Origin: Stramenopiles sp. TOSAG23-6
Lineage: Eukaryota > Sar
Direction: 5' to 3'
DNA: 64,000 nucleotides
Assembly (NCBI GenBank): GCA_900128565.1
Contig: LT635912.1
Location: 1 to 64,000 of the forward strand
Part shown: piece by piece, positions 1-11,399 of the stretch
Numbering within the stretch: the stretch's first letter is position 1
Layout of the letters: each line of letters begins with the position of its first letter
Position numbers and translations under genes: made by a program
The notes under the pieces: model-generated
What the model was told of the DNA's origin: nothing
What the model saw: the letters and a program-made list of their open reading frames with translations, nothing else
Database searches by the model: none

Positions 1-95
1 ATATTTCAAAAAAAATCTAAAAAAAATTGTTAGGTACAAAATTTCGTACGAAAAAAAAAACTCGATTTTTTTGTTAAAAAAAAAATAAAACATAC
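1..95 (-). mobile_element. Introner copy 1 (partial), CobW gene
   Basis: Starts GTATGT after exon ...GTACTT; core and CCTAAC present; 3' end beyond window. Confidence 0.8.
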
Positions 96-1249
96 AAGTA
101 CTTTATCTAAAGGCACTTTACAATAATTGCTATAAATCATTCTAGCATCTGGAGCCAATGATTTGATATAACATTCTACAGCTAACAATTTTTTTTCATC
201 AGCAACGAGACTTTTTTTATGCAAGTATGAAAAATATTTTTTTTTTTTTTTTGGTAAAAAAAAATTCGTTAGGTACAACATTTCGTATGAAAATTTTCAA
301 AGACAAAAAATGAAAGTAAAAAAATAATGATACAACGTACATTTAAAATCACTACGTCCGCACACAATAGTTGTGAACGAAACGTTTCAGAGCCAATTTC
401 TTCATGAGACTGATGAGAATTTTTTCTCTGTTCATTTGAAATTGAATTTGTGTTTTTCATACTCACTGTAGGGTTAGGGTTTGAAATTGAATTTGTGTTT
501 TTCATACTCACTGTAGGGTTAGGGTTCGCACCTCCTACAGTTTGAAGGTTTTGAGCGTCACACAAGTCAATATTATTGATTTCTTTTGTTTTCGAAATAA
601 GCTCAGCAGAAACTTGGTCGCAATCGACCACAGTAATTACAGCATCTAATCGAAGTCGCCTTCCCAAACCATTGGCTCCACAGTCTAATGAGGTTGTAAA
701 ATTTTCTAACTCCAAAACTACGTTAACAGGATCAGTGATGCCCGATGTTTCAACAATTAGATAGTCAACTGATGAGAGTGCACTATCACTACTATCACGC
801 AACGCCTGCCATACAACTGATTTTAAATCAGAGCCAAGGGAACAACAAATGCAACCATTTGATAATTCGACAACACCATCTGCGGATTTACGTTTTATTA
901 ACTCATAATCTATATTTAGAGTAGCAAAATCATTTACTAAAGCTCCCACTTTAAAATATATCTCTTCAGCTTCAAGGACACGTTTTAATAAAGTAGTTTT
1001 ACCTGCACCAAGAAAACCAGTAACGACAACTACTGGCAACACATCGTTGCGAAGTTTACCTGACATTCGACGCTCTTCCAACCGTTCCAACATACTTGCT
1101 TGTAATTTCAGATTTGATCCACCATTAGAATTTGTACATCGATGTGATTTTTTATAGCTTTTGTAAAGAGTGACAAATAGCACAGTAATTGCAGTGGTAG
1201 ATGCAAAAATACTGGCAAAGGTGAGCTGTCGAACGAACGACTCAGACAT
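1..1249 (-). CDS. CobW/Zng1-like GTPase metallochaperone, C-terminus cut by window edge
   Basis: Exons are 341-1249 and 96-218; a further intron runs from 95 off the left edge, so the C-terminal CobW domain is missing. The ATG at 1249 is followed by a hydrophobic stretch (residues about 9-28) that may anchor the protein or target it to an organelle. The G domain is clear: P-loop GFLGAGKTT (78-86), the CxCC metal-binding motif CICC (133-136) and ETSGITDP. Family members are GTP-dependent metal (zinc/cobalt) chaperones. The join at intron 219-340 restores ADVVILN-KKSLVADE, the usual ILNKxDL region. A 15-residue unit ending NPNP is duplicated at DNA level (435-524) between the two halves of the G domain, in an insertion the family does not share. 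Family call firm; exact metal unknown. Confidence 0.88.
219..340 (-). mobile_element. Introner copy 2, CobW gene
   Basis: 122 bp, GTACGT...CTTGCAT; join restores ILNKKSL. Confidence 0.85.
435..524 (-). repeat. 45-bp tandem duplication with telomere-like motif, coding
   Basis: Two identical 45-bp units, each containing TAGGGTTAGGGTT on the plus strand (469-481 and 514-526), encode 15 residues (TVSMKNTNSISNPNP). Confidence 0.9.
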
Positions 1250-1734
1250 GGCTATAATTTCACAAGTCGATACTTATAATTTCACAAGTCGATACTTACT
1301 ATGAGACGAACTACTACACGGCTATAAAGAGGGTACTATGATAAGTATGCAATGGTGCCTGATGAATGATACATTTACAAATAACAACACTACTTTAGTA
1401 ATTATCAGGGACTCCGTACTTCTCCTACTAATGCTGTTTATAATCTAACATCTACACCAGCAGTGGTACTGGTAGGTTAACTTGGTACCCAGGGCAAGAA
1501 AGACACATCGATCAGAAATATTATGGCCAATTTCTGAATTTCATTTTTTTCTTTTGACATTTCGATTTGATTAGCGGTTAGTAGGGTAGTATTCGGAAAA
1601 TGAAACGGAAAGCCGTTAATCACGGTACGGGCATAAACAGCTTTTTTTTTACAATACTATCAGTAAAAGTTAGAGTTGCTACTTTTATAATTTTGTGATA
1701 GATGTGTTTAAAGTGATCAAGTGAATAATTGAAG
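1250..1734. other. Divergent intergenic region, 485 bp
   Basis: Holds a 21-bp tandem duplication (ATAATTTCACAAGTCGATAC repeated at about 1254-1296) just upstream of the CobW gene and the 16-bp motif at 1503-1518 shared with 32162-32177. Confidence 0.55.
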
Positions 1735-3757
1735 ATGCATTTTGTAAAACCTTTAGCTTTTGTGCGCACAGTCACTTTCATTTTTCTACTTTTGTGTTTT
1801 GTCCAAAACACAATGGCTCTGAAAGATTTTGTTACTGCTTCCCGAAGTCTCTGTTTTAGTTTCCTTGCTCGTTTTGGTTTCGAAGGAATGGGAAGACAGC
1901 AATTTGAAAACTATAATTCTTTAGATACAACAAAAAACGGAGAGACTGCAGAGCTTTTTGCGTTAGGTGATGATGCTATCCCAAATGACTATAAAACATT
2001 TATTGACATTACTGTCATTTATCCCATCTGGAAAACGGAGCAACTGGCGTTAGTAGTATATTATGACGATGAAAATTGGGATGAGGTGTATGGTGGCTCC
2101 AATGGTGGTGGTATTTCCTGTGCTGATAAGAGAGCAAAAGCTCCCATTGTTATACCATTGTCAGTTGACGACACTATTGATTATTCCAACCCAAATAATT
2201 GGGGTACTTTTTCTTTGCAAGTGAAGAAATACAAATATGTGTTTGTCTCGAAACAAAATAGATATGCATACTTTGGTATCGTAAATGCTAATCCTGCAAA
2301 ATGTAAGCAAAATGATTCATTGTACTGCGAGCAAAATCTTAATTTTGTGAGTGTACTCATGGAATTTTACAACAAGGGTTCTCAGTTTTCGTATGAAAGT
2401 TTATACTTATACGAATTTGTAATTGTATTTCTAACTTTTCAAACAATGTTATTGTTGATAGCAATTGTTTTTGGGGTTTTATTATTTCTTCAAGGTAAAT
2501 TCCATCATACGTATCGTTTGATTCTTGCAGCAGTATTCTTCCAGTTGTCAGGTCTAATTGCAAAATTTATTTATCTATATCAGATTAAATTTGAAGGATC
2601 GAGTAATAATAATTTGGATATTCGGTTCGAATGGGTCTCTACATTTTTTACTGGGTTTTCTGATTTCTGTTTACTTCTTAAGTTTTTACTTGTGGCTTCT
2701 GGTTGGACAGTTATAAAACGAAAATTAGACGGTCAACGGCGAAGCTTTATTGCGGGGATAGCAACAATTTATTTATACTGTAATGTAGCGCTAAATGTAT
2801 ACTTGGTACACTTGAATGATCCAGCTAGTACGAAATATTATTACGCAACTGTCCCTGGAGCTTGTCTGATTGCTTTACGCATTGTTTGTATCATTTGGTT
2901 CTTATATGTTGGAGCTGATACAATTAACCGCTATCGTAAAAAAGTTAGTTTCTTTCAGAAATGCTTAAAATTTGGTACAATTTGGTTAATTTCCCTTCCT
3001 TTGATCGTATTAATTGCTTCTGCGTTACCCGTCATTGAACGGATGAGATTTACTTACATCTGTGAAGTGATCGTAACATTTGTAACACAGGCTTTAATTT
3101 TATTCATGTACGTTTTCATCAGGAATTTCAATTTTTTTCATAGAAAATTTTGTACCTAACAAAAAAAATCGAATGTAAAATATTTTTCCATTATACATGT
3201 ATGGTCCTACAAATGACTATAATAGTTTCTTTCCATTTCATGCAAGAACAAAGGATATGATAGATTCACAAGGTGTTGGTTCTGAATTAGTAGATAGTTA
3301 TCGCCGTACGGTTTTGTCACAACTCACAGATGAGAGCCAAATAGAAACTAAAGAGGGTGAAACTAAAATAGATTATACTTCTCTACCTCAAAAAGGACAT
3401 TCGATTAATATCGAAGATGACGGAGAGTATGAATTGACGATATCATTTCGTCGATCTCTTTATCAAATGCTTTCCGCGGTCAATTTATTCCATGAAGAAG
3501 TTGAATCTCTCAGTGGCATTTCGCATAATATGAAACTTGATACAAATGAGTTAGAATATGAAGATGAGGATTTGGCGTATGATTTAGAGGAATCGTCAGA
3601 AGAAGAAACAGTGGATCAAAGTAATCAAAACGTACACCAATATAGGGCTAGTGAAATGCACTACAGGGGGTTAGAAATGAGAAAACTTGATTCCAGCTCG
3701 AATGATAGTGCAGTTCGTGGATCATCGCTTTTAGACGCCGTAGATGCAAGGGATTAA
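1735..3757 (+). CDS. GPR180/TMEM145-like seven-transmembrane receptor (GpcrRhopsn4 family)
   Basis: Exons 1735-3107 and 3199-3757 join in frame (643 aa). The ATG at 1735 gives a signal peptide ending near FVQNTMA; upstream codons of the frame are TTG only. An ectodomain of about 200 residues is followed by seven hydrophobic helices, with the family hallmark LLVASGWTVIKRKL (compare LLxxxGWTITR) and, after the last helix, FMYGPTNDYNSFFPFHARTKD, which resembles the FNSVFPFHAR end of the domain. The intron falls inside this conserved end (FM|YG) and its removal is needed to rebuild it. The C-terminal cytosolic tail is acidic and Ser-rich. Family placement is from motif recognition; ligand and role are unknown. 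Confidence 0.75.
3108..3198 (+). mobile_element. Introner copy 3, GPR180-like gene
   Basis: 91 bp, GTACGT...TTATACAT; join FM-YGPTNDYN. Confidence 0.88.
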
Positions 3758-3837
3758 AAAGCAAAATTATGGTGAAGTCATTATATTCTAAAATATAGTT
3801 TTTGTATTAGAATTATTTTCATTTATTTATATAGGAA

Positions 3838-6588
3838 CTATTTACTCACATGAACTGCCCATGCATCCAAAATAGGATGAACTTCGTTATCTTTTTCATG
3901 ACTCGTTTTATTTGAGAACCTTTCATGTCCCTCTTTTGCATTGATTCTCTTGGGACTATTATGTACTAACATTCGAGTTCCAAGTAAAGCAGAATAGAAA
4001 TGACGACCAACTCGATGTTGTATTGGAGAATGACTTGGCTCTGAAGCTTCTTCGATAGTATTTGATTCTTTTGATATTGATAAATGGCCCAATGTTTGTT
4101 CTCTCCAAGCCAATAACTTTCTTTTCATTCGGAGTCTTGATACTGCGCCTCTAACTACGGTTTGTAGTAAATAACAAGCTTTATGAAGTTTCAATAAATG
4201 CTCTCGCATTATGAACAACAGTCGTCGGGATTTCTCTTCCTGTCGACTGTTCAGCATTGAAATAGGGTTCATCAAGAACAGATAAAAAATATACTCATAT
4301 CGGACCGTTGGCATTGCTGTGTCTGGTAATCTTGCCAATGGAACAAAACAGAAAACAATAAATAATGTAGACATGAAACTTGTGAGGATACTTGCGTGGA
4401 TAAAACGGAAGTGCAATCCTGTTTGGTGCATTATCAGCACAACATTTAGAAAAGCCATGAAATAAAGATCAATCTGTTCCTGTGATGCATCTTCAGGAAG
4501 TAAGAAGAATATTATTACTAGAAGGCCTGATAAATGCAAAGTACCGCAAAACATCAATATTAAAGCAACTACATACACGTAATCATATTCATACTCTATT
4601 TGCTCTGAATTTACCTTGTTATTTCTTTCTACCAAGTAGTTTTGTTTGTGTTTTGATTTCCCAAAACAACCTAAAACACTGAAGTTTTTCATTTCATGTA
4701 GTTTTTGTGTTGATTTCATTTTTCGTTTAGAAGATGTCAATCCCTTCCTTCCCTGTTCTAGTTGGAATTTGTGTACGCGAAATACTATATTTTTACAATA
4801 TATTATTAATCCCAACATAAGCAGACAATAGGGAATGGACACTACAAAAATTCTAACAAGCCATACATTTAGCAGCATATCTTTTTCCCTATCAAATATT
4901 TCACGATCTTGAACATTTGCAAGTAAAATTTGCCCAAATAGAATATTTATTATACTAATTGCTATGGATTTCCAAGAATCTCTGTGTACCTTAGCGAGGT
5001 TAAAATCTGTGAATGGAGCAAGTTGCATAGCGAACCAACCTTTAAAGAAGGAATATTCGACATCAGTATCCAAGAATGAGAGAGTTAATTGATTCATTTT
5101 TGATGAAATTGACACTTCCACTTGTGTTTTTCTCTGTGTTTTGGATACATTTTTTATATTTGCAAAGTTATTTTGCTTTGCTCGTCTTTTTTTATTCTTG
5201 TTGAAGCAACACAACTTTAAAGTAGACAAAACACATCCACAGGAAAGGATTGCAGGCACAGTAATCTCATTGAAATATAAGGACACGTTTTCTCCATTTG
5301 GATCAATTTTTAGTCTTGAATCCTGAGATATTAAAAAGTTTCGTCTGTTTGTTTGTTCATGAGTATAACATACAAAAATTCCGGAAGCCAATAATGTAAA
5401 AAAGTTAATAGCTTGATTTTGCAAAGAGGACTTTGTTTCTGCTAAAACATCTATACGCATTGCAATACTTGCAGCTAAAAAATACAAAAATAATATACAT
5501 ATTCCAAGAATTAAGTTATAATGAAAACGAATTCGCGAAAGTCCAAATAATGGAATAATTAAGACTTGCATTGTAAATTCAGGTCCAACTTGATTTCCTA
5601 AAATTTTGAACAGTATAATGTGAAACGCACAAATCAAAAAACCAAATATTGAGCATATCTCAGTGTACTTGTAAGCATCACTGCGTGTAATTAAGTAATA
5701 AAAAACACACAATTCCAAACCAGCAAAGGTATAACCAACAGATATTTGACTGATATTTTCATCAAACTTTGTATCGTCTTTGAACAGAATCATTGATACG
5801 TGCAAAATTATTGTAAACGCCATTCCGACTAAAAGTTCCTGCACTCTATTTACACTCCTTCTATGAAACTGATCTTTGAATTCTTCCTCGAGCCAGGGAT
5901 CTGCAAATTCTAATGTATAAAAACGTCGATCTTTCCAAGTCGAGTGGCTCCATCCAGCTTTTTCCTCAATTGTACTTATATCGCGTTTTGTTTTTTGACT
6001 TGACAATGTTTTCGAGAATAATAACTGTAAAATTTTGAGTTCAGCTGCCTGTCTACTTTCGCGCAATACTTCTTCAATACATGATGTAGTTTCATTATTT
6101 TTGTTTTCTATTATATTTTGTTTCTTCTTAAATTGTAGTTCAGTTAACTTGTACATTTCTTGCATTTCTTCGTGGGTAAACTGTTTAGCTTGAAACCTAC
6201 GCAGCACATTCAAATTTCGAATTGATTCTAAGTTAATACGTTGTTTTATACGTTCAATTGTATCTCTTGAGGATTGCACACGTCTGTGTAAACTACGCAA
6301 TGTCTTTTCTCGCCTATGCTTCTTCACTTCATTAACTAGCAAGGCAATCGTTGTGCTTTGCTCCCTAAGTCGAAATTCTATTTGAGATAATTGTTTTTCG
6401 ACCTGTTCAAATTCACCATTCATTAAAACTTTTCGTAGTCTATCGACGTCATTTTGGGCTTCTAAATCTTCTAGCTCAATCATACGTGATGTAATTTCGT
6501 GAAGTGCATCTGAAGCTTCTTGCTCTATGCTGTCTATTATAACTTCGTCACTGTCAGTTGAATCTGACATATTTTTCTCTAGTTTCAA
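3838..6588 (-). CDS. Multi-pass membrane protein with N-terminal coiled coil and C-terminal IQ motif, function unknown
   Basis: Intronless 916-residue reading frame. Residues 1-240 are charged and coiled-coil-like (heptad-rich ELEDLEAQNDVDRLRKVL and similar). At least ten hydrophobic segments follow in two groups separated by a basic, Lys-rich loop; the first group ends in YTHEQTNRRNFL, reminiscent of the membrane part of some class III nucleotide cyclases just before their catalytic domain, but no cyclase domain follows. Near the C-terminus LLQTVVRGAVSRLRMKRK fits an IQ motif (LQxxxRGxxxRxxxxK), suggesting calmodulin-type light-chain binding. I do not recognise the family. It is divergent from the repeat protein gene on its left-hand side only through a 424-bp gap. 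Confidence 0.6.
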   Translation of the reverse strand: MKLEKNMSDSTDSDEVIIDSIEQEASDALHEITSRMIELEDLEAQNDVDRLRKVLMNGEFEQVEKQLSQIEFRLREQSTTIALLVNEVKKHRREKTLRSLHRRVQSSRDTIERIKQRINLESIRNLNVLRRFQAKQFTHEEMQEMYKLTELQFKKKQNIIENKNNETTSCIEEVLRESRQAAELKILQLLFSKTLSSQKTKRDISTIEEKAGWSHSTWKDRRFYTLEFADPWLEEEFKDQFHRRSVNRVQELLVGMAFTIILHVSMILFKDDTKFDENISQISVGYTFAGLELCVFYYLITRSDAYKYTEICSIFGFLICAFHIILFKILGNQVGPEFTMQVLIIPLFGLSRIRFHYNLILGICILFLYFLAASIAMRIDVLAETKSSLQNQAINFFTLLASGIFVCYTHEQTNRRNFLISQDSRLKIDPNGENVSLYFNEITVPAILSCGCVLSTLKLCCFNKNKKRRAKQNNFANIKNVSKTQRKTQVEVSISSKMNQLTLSFLDTDVEYSFFKGWFAMQLAPFTDFNLAKVHRDSWKSIAISIINILFGQILLANVQDREIFDREKDMLLNVWLVRIFVVSIPYCLLMLGLIIYCKNIVFRVHKFQLEQGRKGLTSSKRKMKSTQKLHEMKNFSVLGCFGKSKHKQNYLVERNNKVNSEQIEYEYDYVYVVALILMFCGTLHLSGLLVIIFFLLPEDASQEQIDLYFMAFLNVVLIMHQTGLHFRFIHASILTSFMSTLFIVFCFVPLARLPDTAMPTVRYEYIFYLFLMNPISMLNSRQEEKSRRLLFIMREHLLKLHKACYLLQTVVRGAVSRLRMKRKLLAWREQTLGHLSISKESNTIEEASEPSHSPIQHRVGRHFYSALLGTRMLVHNSPKRINAKEGHERFSNKTSHEKDNEVHPILDAWAVHVSK

Positions 6589-7012
6589 TCTATTCTTTGG
6601 AAACTCTACTTTGAGGCCACAACTTATTTGATCTTGTGATTACTACAATAGATGCATATCATTTGAAATGTTATGCTATATTGCTCCTTTTGTAAAGAGC
6701 GAAGTTTGATGTTAAGGACACAATAAACAAGACATGTATTCGAGGTATATTTTTATAGCGTACAGTATCGTGGTACCTTAGTAGTAGCCTTGTACAAGGT
6801 CTTCGACAGTTACATCCTTGAAAAAAATTGTCGTCGTCGTCGTGAATTTAGAATGGGAATTCGCCGATTCGGTCCAACATTAATTAGGGGTCCTACGTAT
6901 ACATAATAAAGTGCACCAAAACTAATATCAAATTTGTTCAACGCATTTTATTTAAAAAAATTAATTTTCTATAAAAAAATTACGTAACTTATTATAATTT
7001 CATTATAATTAT
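6589..7012. other. Intergenic region, 424 bp
   Basis: Upstream of the membrane-protein gene and downstream of the repeat-protein gene. Contains a (GTC)5 run near 6831-6841 and short unsupported reading frames; no conserved gene, RNA or introner core seen. Confidence 0.6.
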
Positions 7013-10000
7013 TTATCCTACTAATGGCCTTGCTTTTGCTTGTGTTGTATAATTCTGAACATTATTTTGACCCATTATTTCTAATCCTCTCACGCTTTGT
7101 TGAACCATGGATAAAATATCTACATCACTCATGGTATCATCACCATTCGCCTCAAGCAGCATAACTATTAATAAAACTTCCAGAAGATTATCTGAAATTT
7201 CATCCGATGATTTATTTTTACCAATCAAATGAAGAATATACATCATTCTCACCTGGTGTTCAGATGGTGGTATGTTCGTATTCCAATGATTATTTGATTT
7301 ATTACTTACAGCGAAGGGAAGGCCTATCATTTTTGCGGCATCGCAATCAACATGAAGAAAACTTATGACATTTGCAACATTGTATCCTCCGTGATAGGGA
7401 TTTCGCGGTATTTTCTTTTTCAGTTTGTTGATGATTTGAAATGCCTTTCGCCTGGATTCACGTAAACGCTTTTGTTTATGAACTATTATTGATTTTTCAT
7501 CATCTTTTTTTTCTTTCAAATAACCATTTAAAGGACTATTAATAGAAACAATATGACCACTAGTCATTGCTGAGTGTAACGTGCTATTTTTGGTCCCTAA
7601 GTCTCGTGTTGATCGCATTTCCTGTCGCACTTGGAGTATCGAAGCCGATAAAGCTGCTGATGATGCTTCTTCAAACTCTCGCCGAAGACTAAGAAGTTCT
7701 GCTGCGTGTTTCGCCTCCAATGTATTGTGAAAAATATTTTTTTTAGCCAAAAAAATAGTTAGGTACAAAATTTGTTACGGAAAAAAAATCGAAATTCAAT
7801 TTTGAAAACATACATGTGGCCCGAGTAGCTGCAATGTGATCCTTATGATATGTTTCAGCACTGAGAAATTGTTCATTCATTTCGTTTCTATGTTGCTCAA
7901 ATTGATCAATTAATGTTTCTTTAAATTTAATCATTTCCTGCTCTTTGCTAATATCATCATTTTCTTTTGTTTCTGCGGAAAACCGTTCGTACTCATTTTG
8001 CTGTTTGACTCGGAGTTTATAAATTTCTTCTTTATGAGCTAATTTACACATTTCCTGTTCCTGCACTGCACATCTACGAACTTCATCTAATTCCCCAGAA
8101 TGAATCTGTCTCAAAGATGATAATTCTTTTTCATGAACAAGTTTTTCTCTATTAATTTGTGCTAGAAGTTTTTTTATATGAGATTCTAGTACTCGTACAG
8201 TTTCTTGAAGATTATTTATATCATATTCATTTTGCTCTTCGATAGTTGTAATTTGTGCTTTAAATGCAGCTTGGATGTCATCCACATTTCGAGAATGACT
8301 TTCACTTTGCTTCTTCATTGCTATTCTATAGTTGTCTAAATTACTTGCTCCTTTATTCATTTCCTTCTCAAGTAATATCTTATACTTGTCAGTTTTACAT
8401 TTCTCTTCCTGAACCAACATTTTCTGATTGTCTAGCTCAATTATATGCCATTTTTTCAGTTGTTCAATCTTAAATGCAGTATCAGCAGCAGGTGAAGAAC
8501 TATTTTGACTTATGATATTGCCCATTTTTGTGTTAATAGAAAGTGGACTTGTGGAATTGTTCACAGTGAATATACTAGTAGAAGTTCCAACGTCAAACGT
8601 GTACGTTTTCTCGGGTGGGAATTGTATGTTGTTGGTGGGATTGTTTCCCATAAATACCTCGATTTTGCTTTGGGAATCATCGGCATCCAAATTTCGACGA
8701 TGGTCAAATTCGTTTATGGCTTTATTGACCGATTCAATTTGGTTATAAAACGCACTTAGCGAAACAGATGCAGTATCTGACATTTTTGTAGGACTGTTTA
8801 TGTGTATGGGAGTATTAATATTGTCCTTGCTGCTGTTGACAGGAGTGGCCATATTGTTGACAGGAATGTCAATGAAGTTCGTTTCTACAGAAGGCTTGGT
8901 ACGAACTCTGTATGCGTACATATTCTGGGATGCATCTAAATTAATTATTACTTTTTGTTCTGCAGCTGTTAATCCTGAACGAGTTAATGTATCCACTGAT
9001 GCATGCTCTAAATCATCGATATTAAAAACACGCATTTCCTTCAAATTAGCGATAACACTAGGTGAGATCCCTCTCACCTTCAAGAGCGCCTCAAGTGAAG
9101 GATGCATTTCATTTTCGATACAGGATAAACCATGCGCACCAAATGCAGAGTTTTCCACAGAAGACCACAAATGATTCATGAATTTATGAATACCTTTATG
9201 CTCTTTATTATCATCATTACCAGTGCAGTCACTGCTTGATGATTCTACAGCTCCTTCCCTTTTTTGTGCGGCGATGTTGTGATGTTTTCTATGGAATAAG
9301 TCAAGTGCGTCATTTTCTACTTCCCTGCCAATTACTGAAACTTTGTTTTCTAATTTTTCTACTTCTCTACCGAAAGCAGATGTTTCTCGTTTTATTTTTC
9401 TGCCGATTATAAACCCTTCTTCTTCTACTTTTTTTACATCACTCTTAATTACAGCTGCTTCTCGTTTTAGTTTTCCACCGATTATGATTGTATCCCTTTC
9501 TATTTTTTTTACAACTCTTTGAACTTCCTTTTCTATGTTTGTTGTATCCTTTTTAATTACTCCTGCTGCTTTTTTTATCTCTCTCTTTATAGCAGCTGCT
9601 TCTCGTTCTATTTTTCTGGTGATTCCTACTGATTCCTTTCCTACTTTTTTTGCATCTCCCTCAATCATAGCTGCTTCTCGTTTTATTTTTCCACCGATTA
9701 CAACTGCTTCTTTTTCTGCCTTTTTCAAATCTTTTTCAATAACAACTGCTTCTCGTTTTATTTTTCCACCGATTACAACTGCTTCTTTTTCTGCCTTTTT
9801 CAAATCTTTTTCAATAACAACTGCTTCTCGTTTTATTTTTCCACCGATTACAACTGCTTCTTTTTCTGCCTTTTTCAAATCTTTTTCAATAACAACTGCT
9901 TCTCGTTTTATTTTTCCACCGATTACAACTGCTTCTTTTTCTGCCTTTTTCAAATCTTTTTCAATAACAACTGCTTCTCGTTTTATTTTTCCACCGATTA

Positions 10001-11036
10001 CAACTGCTTCTTTTTCTGCCTTTTTCAAATCTTTTTCAATAACAACTGCTTCTCGTTTTATTTTTCCACCGATTACAACTGCTTCTTTTTCTGCCTTTTT
10101 CAAATCTTTTTCAATAACAACTGCTTCTCGTTTTATTTTTCCACCGATTACAACTGCTTCTTTTTCTGCCTTTTTCAAATCTTTTTCAATAACAACTGCT
10201 TCTTCTTTAACCTTTTTGCCTATGATATATGCTTCCTTTCCTATTTGTTTGGCACCCTTTTCGACTGCTTCACCCAGTCTCCTAAAGATATTTTCCTTTT
10301 TCTTTGAGCTATCTTTATTTTTATGATGTTTTCTGTGAAACATGGAAAAACGTTTCTTTTCTGATAAGTTATTGTCAGATGTTTTATTTACGGAATCATC
10401 AGACGCATCGGATTTTGCTTCAACCTTTGTTTTATTTACGGAATCATCAGACGTATCGGATTTTGCTTCAACCTTACTAGATGTATCACTAGAGCTAGTA
10501 TCTACGGGTTCTGATTGACACTCTTGAGTAAATAGCTCTTTGTGATGTCTTTTGTACCAGGTAAAATATTGGTCTACAGTTACTAAATTATTCTCCCCAT
10601 TGGACATTTCTAAAAAAGCTTCATTTATTTTCTTAGAATTTCCAAAATGACTTTGAAGCTTATCACCCATTTGTATTGATAATTTTCCAATTTGTCGTTT
10701 AGTCAATAAGCCTTTGTTATCATTATCCTTTGCAATTTCTTTACAGAGGAATCTAATTTTTGCTTCTATTGTGTCAGGACTACTGGGGGTCTGAAGTTGG
10801 TACCACCAGATCATATCATCCATTGAAATTCTTCCTCTTTCAAAACGATCGAGTTGCTCAAACTTTACAGAATGGTGCTTCTTTCCCAGCATTTGATTCC
10901 CTTCATGATTTAGTAACTTTAATAATTTATTATATTGTAACTTATTCAAGAAACCAATGTTTTCCTCATCTATGAATTGAAAGGACTTGCGTAGTTCTGC
11001 TATTGATTTGTCCTGACTCTTCAATGAAGACGCCAT
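7013..11036 (-). CDS. Large repeat/coiled-coil protein with degenerate EF-hand-like N-terminus
   Basis: Exons 7814-11036 and 7013-7719 join in frame to give 1309 residues. The first 170 residues look like two or three degenerate EF-hand pairs (FQFIDEENIGFLNKLQYNKLL; EQLDRFERGRISMDDMIWWY) without complete calcium loops. Then comes a Lys/Glu/Val-rich section containing seven identical 25-residue units plus diverged flanking units, a Ser/Asn-rich linker with a helix-hairpin-like segment (LLKVRGISPSVIANLKEMRVFNIDDLEHA), and a long coiled coil (about 860-1150) interrupted by the intron. The join A-T-L-E-A-K-H-A continues the heptads. Probably a cytoskeletal or scaffold protein; not otherwise recognised. 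Confidence 0.7.
7720..7813 (-). mobile_element. Introner copy 4, repeat-protein gene
   Basis: 94 bp, GTATGT...CACAATACAT; join AT-LEAKHA. Confidence 0.85.
9676..10205 (-). repeat. 75-bp tandem repeat, seven units, coding
   Basis: Seven essentially identical 75-bp units encode a 25-residue unit beginning IEKDLKKAEKEAVVIGG. Each unit contains two 11-13 residue sub-repeats (KEAVVI...KREAVVI). Identity at synonymous sites implies recent expansion or homogenisation; more diverged units continue at 9300-9675. Confidence 0.9.
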
Positions 11037-11399
11037 ATAATATAGATAATAGCACCGATACAGCCAGTCCCGAAATAAACTGTTCTAAAAGCTTAATTGC
11101 TGTATTTAGGTTCTCCTTCTTACTAACGTAGTATCTTACCTAGAAAATAGATAACCAAGGATCGCGGAATCGAGATCCTAAAAAAGTAACTGACAAAAAC
11201 GAGGTTGTTGCCACTTTTTTGGGTATCAGACGTTATAAATATTAATATTATAAGTAGTTAGTATTGAGAACAGTTTGCTGATAAACAAAATGCAACTCAA
11301 ATATGTTTCAGACATTTATATATAATCATTTGATATAGTCATAAAATCTACAATAGAAATTAGCAGCGAGTATACGTCAAATTAAGAAATACTTTTATA
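11037..11399. other. Divergent intergenic (promoter) region, 363 bp
   Basis: Lies between two head-to-head genes and must hold both promoters. AT-rich; nothing else recognised. Confidence 0.5.

Noticed and set aside
469-526. Chromosome end nearby, because of TTAGGG-like motifs
   Set aside because: Only two units each, embedded in coding frames, and similar units occur mid-window.
9535-10326. Long plus-strand reading frame opposite the 75-bp repeats
   Set aside because: It is the antisense shadow of a repeat with no stops in that frame; the Ser/Phe/Thr-only repeat composition is not protein-like.
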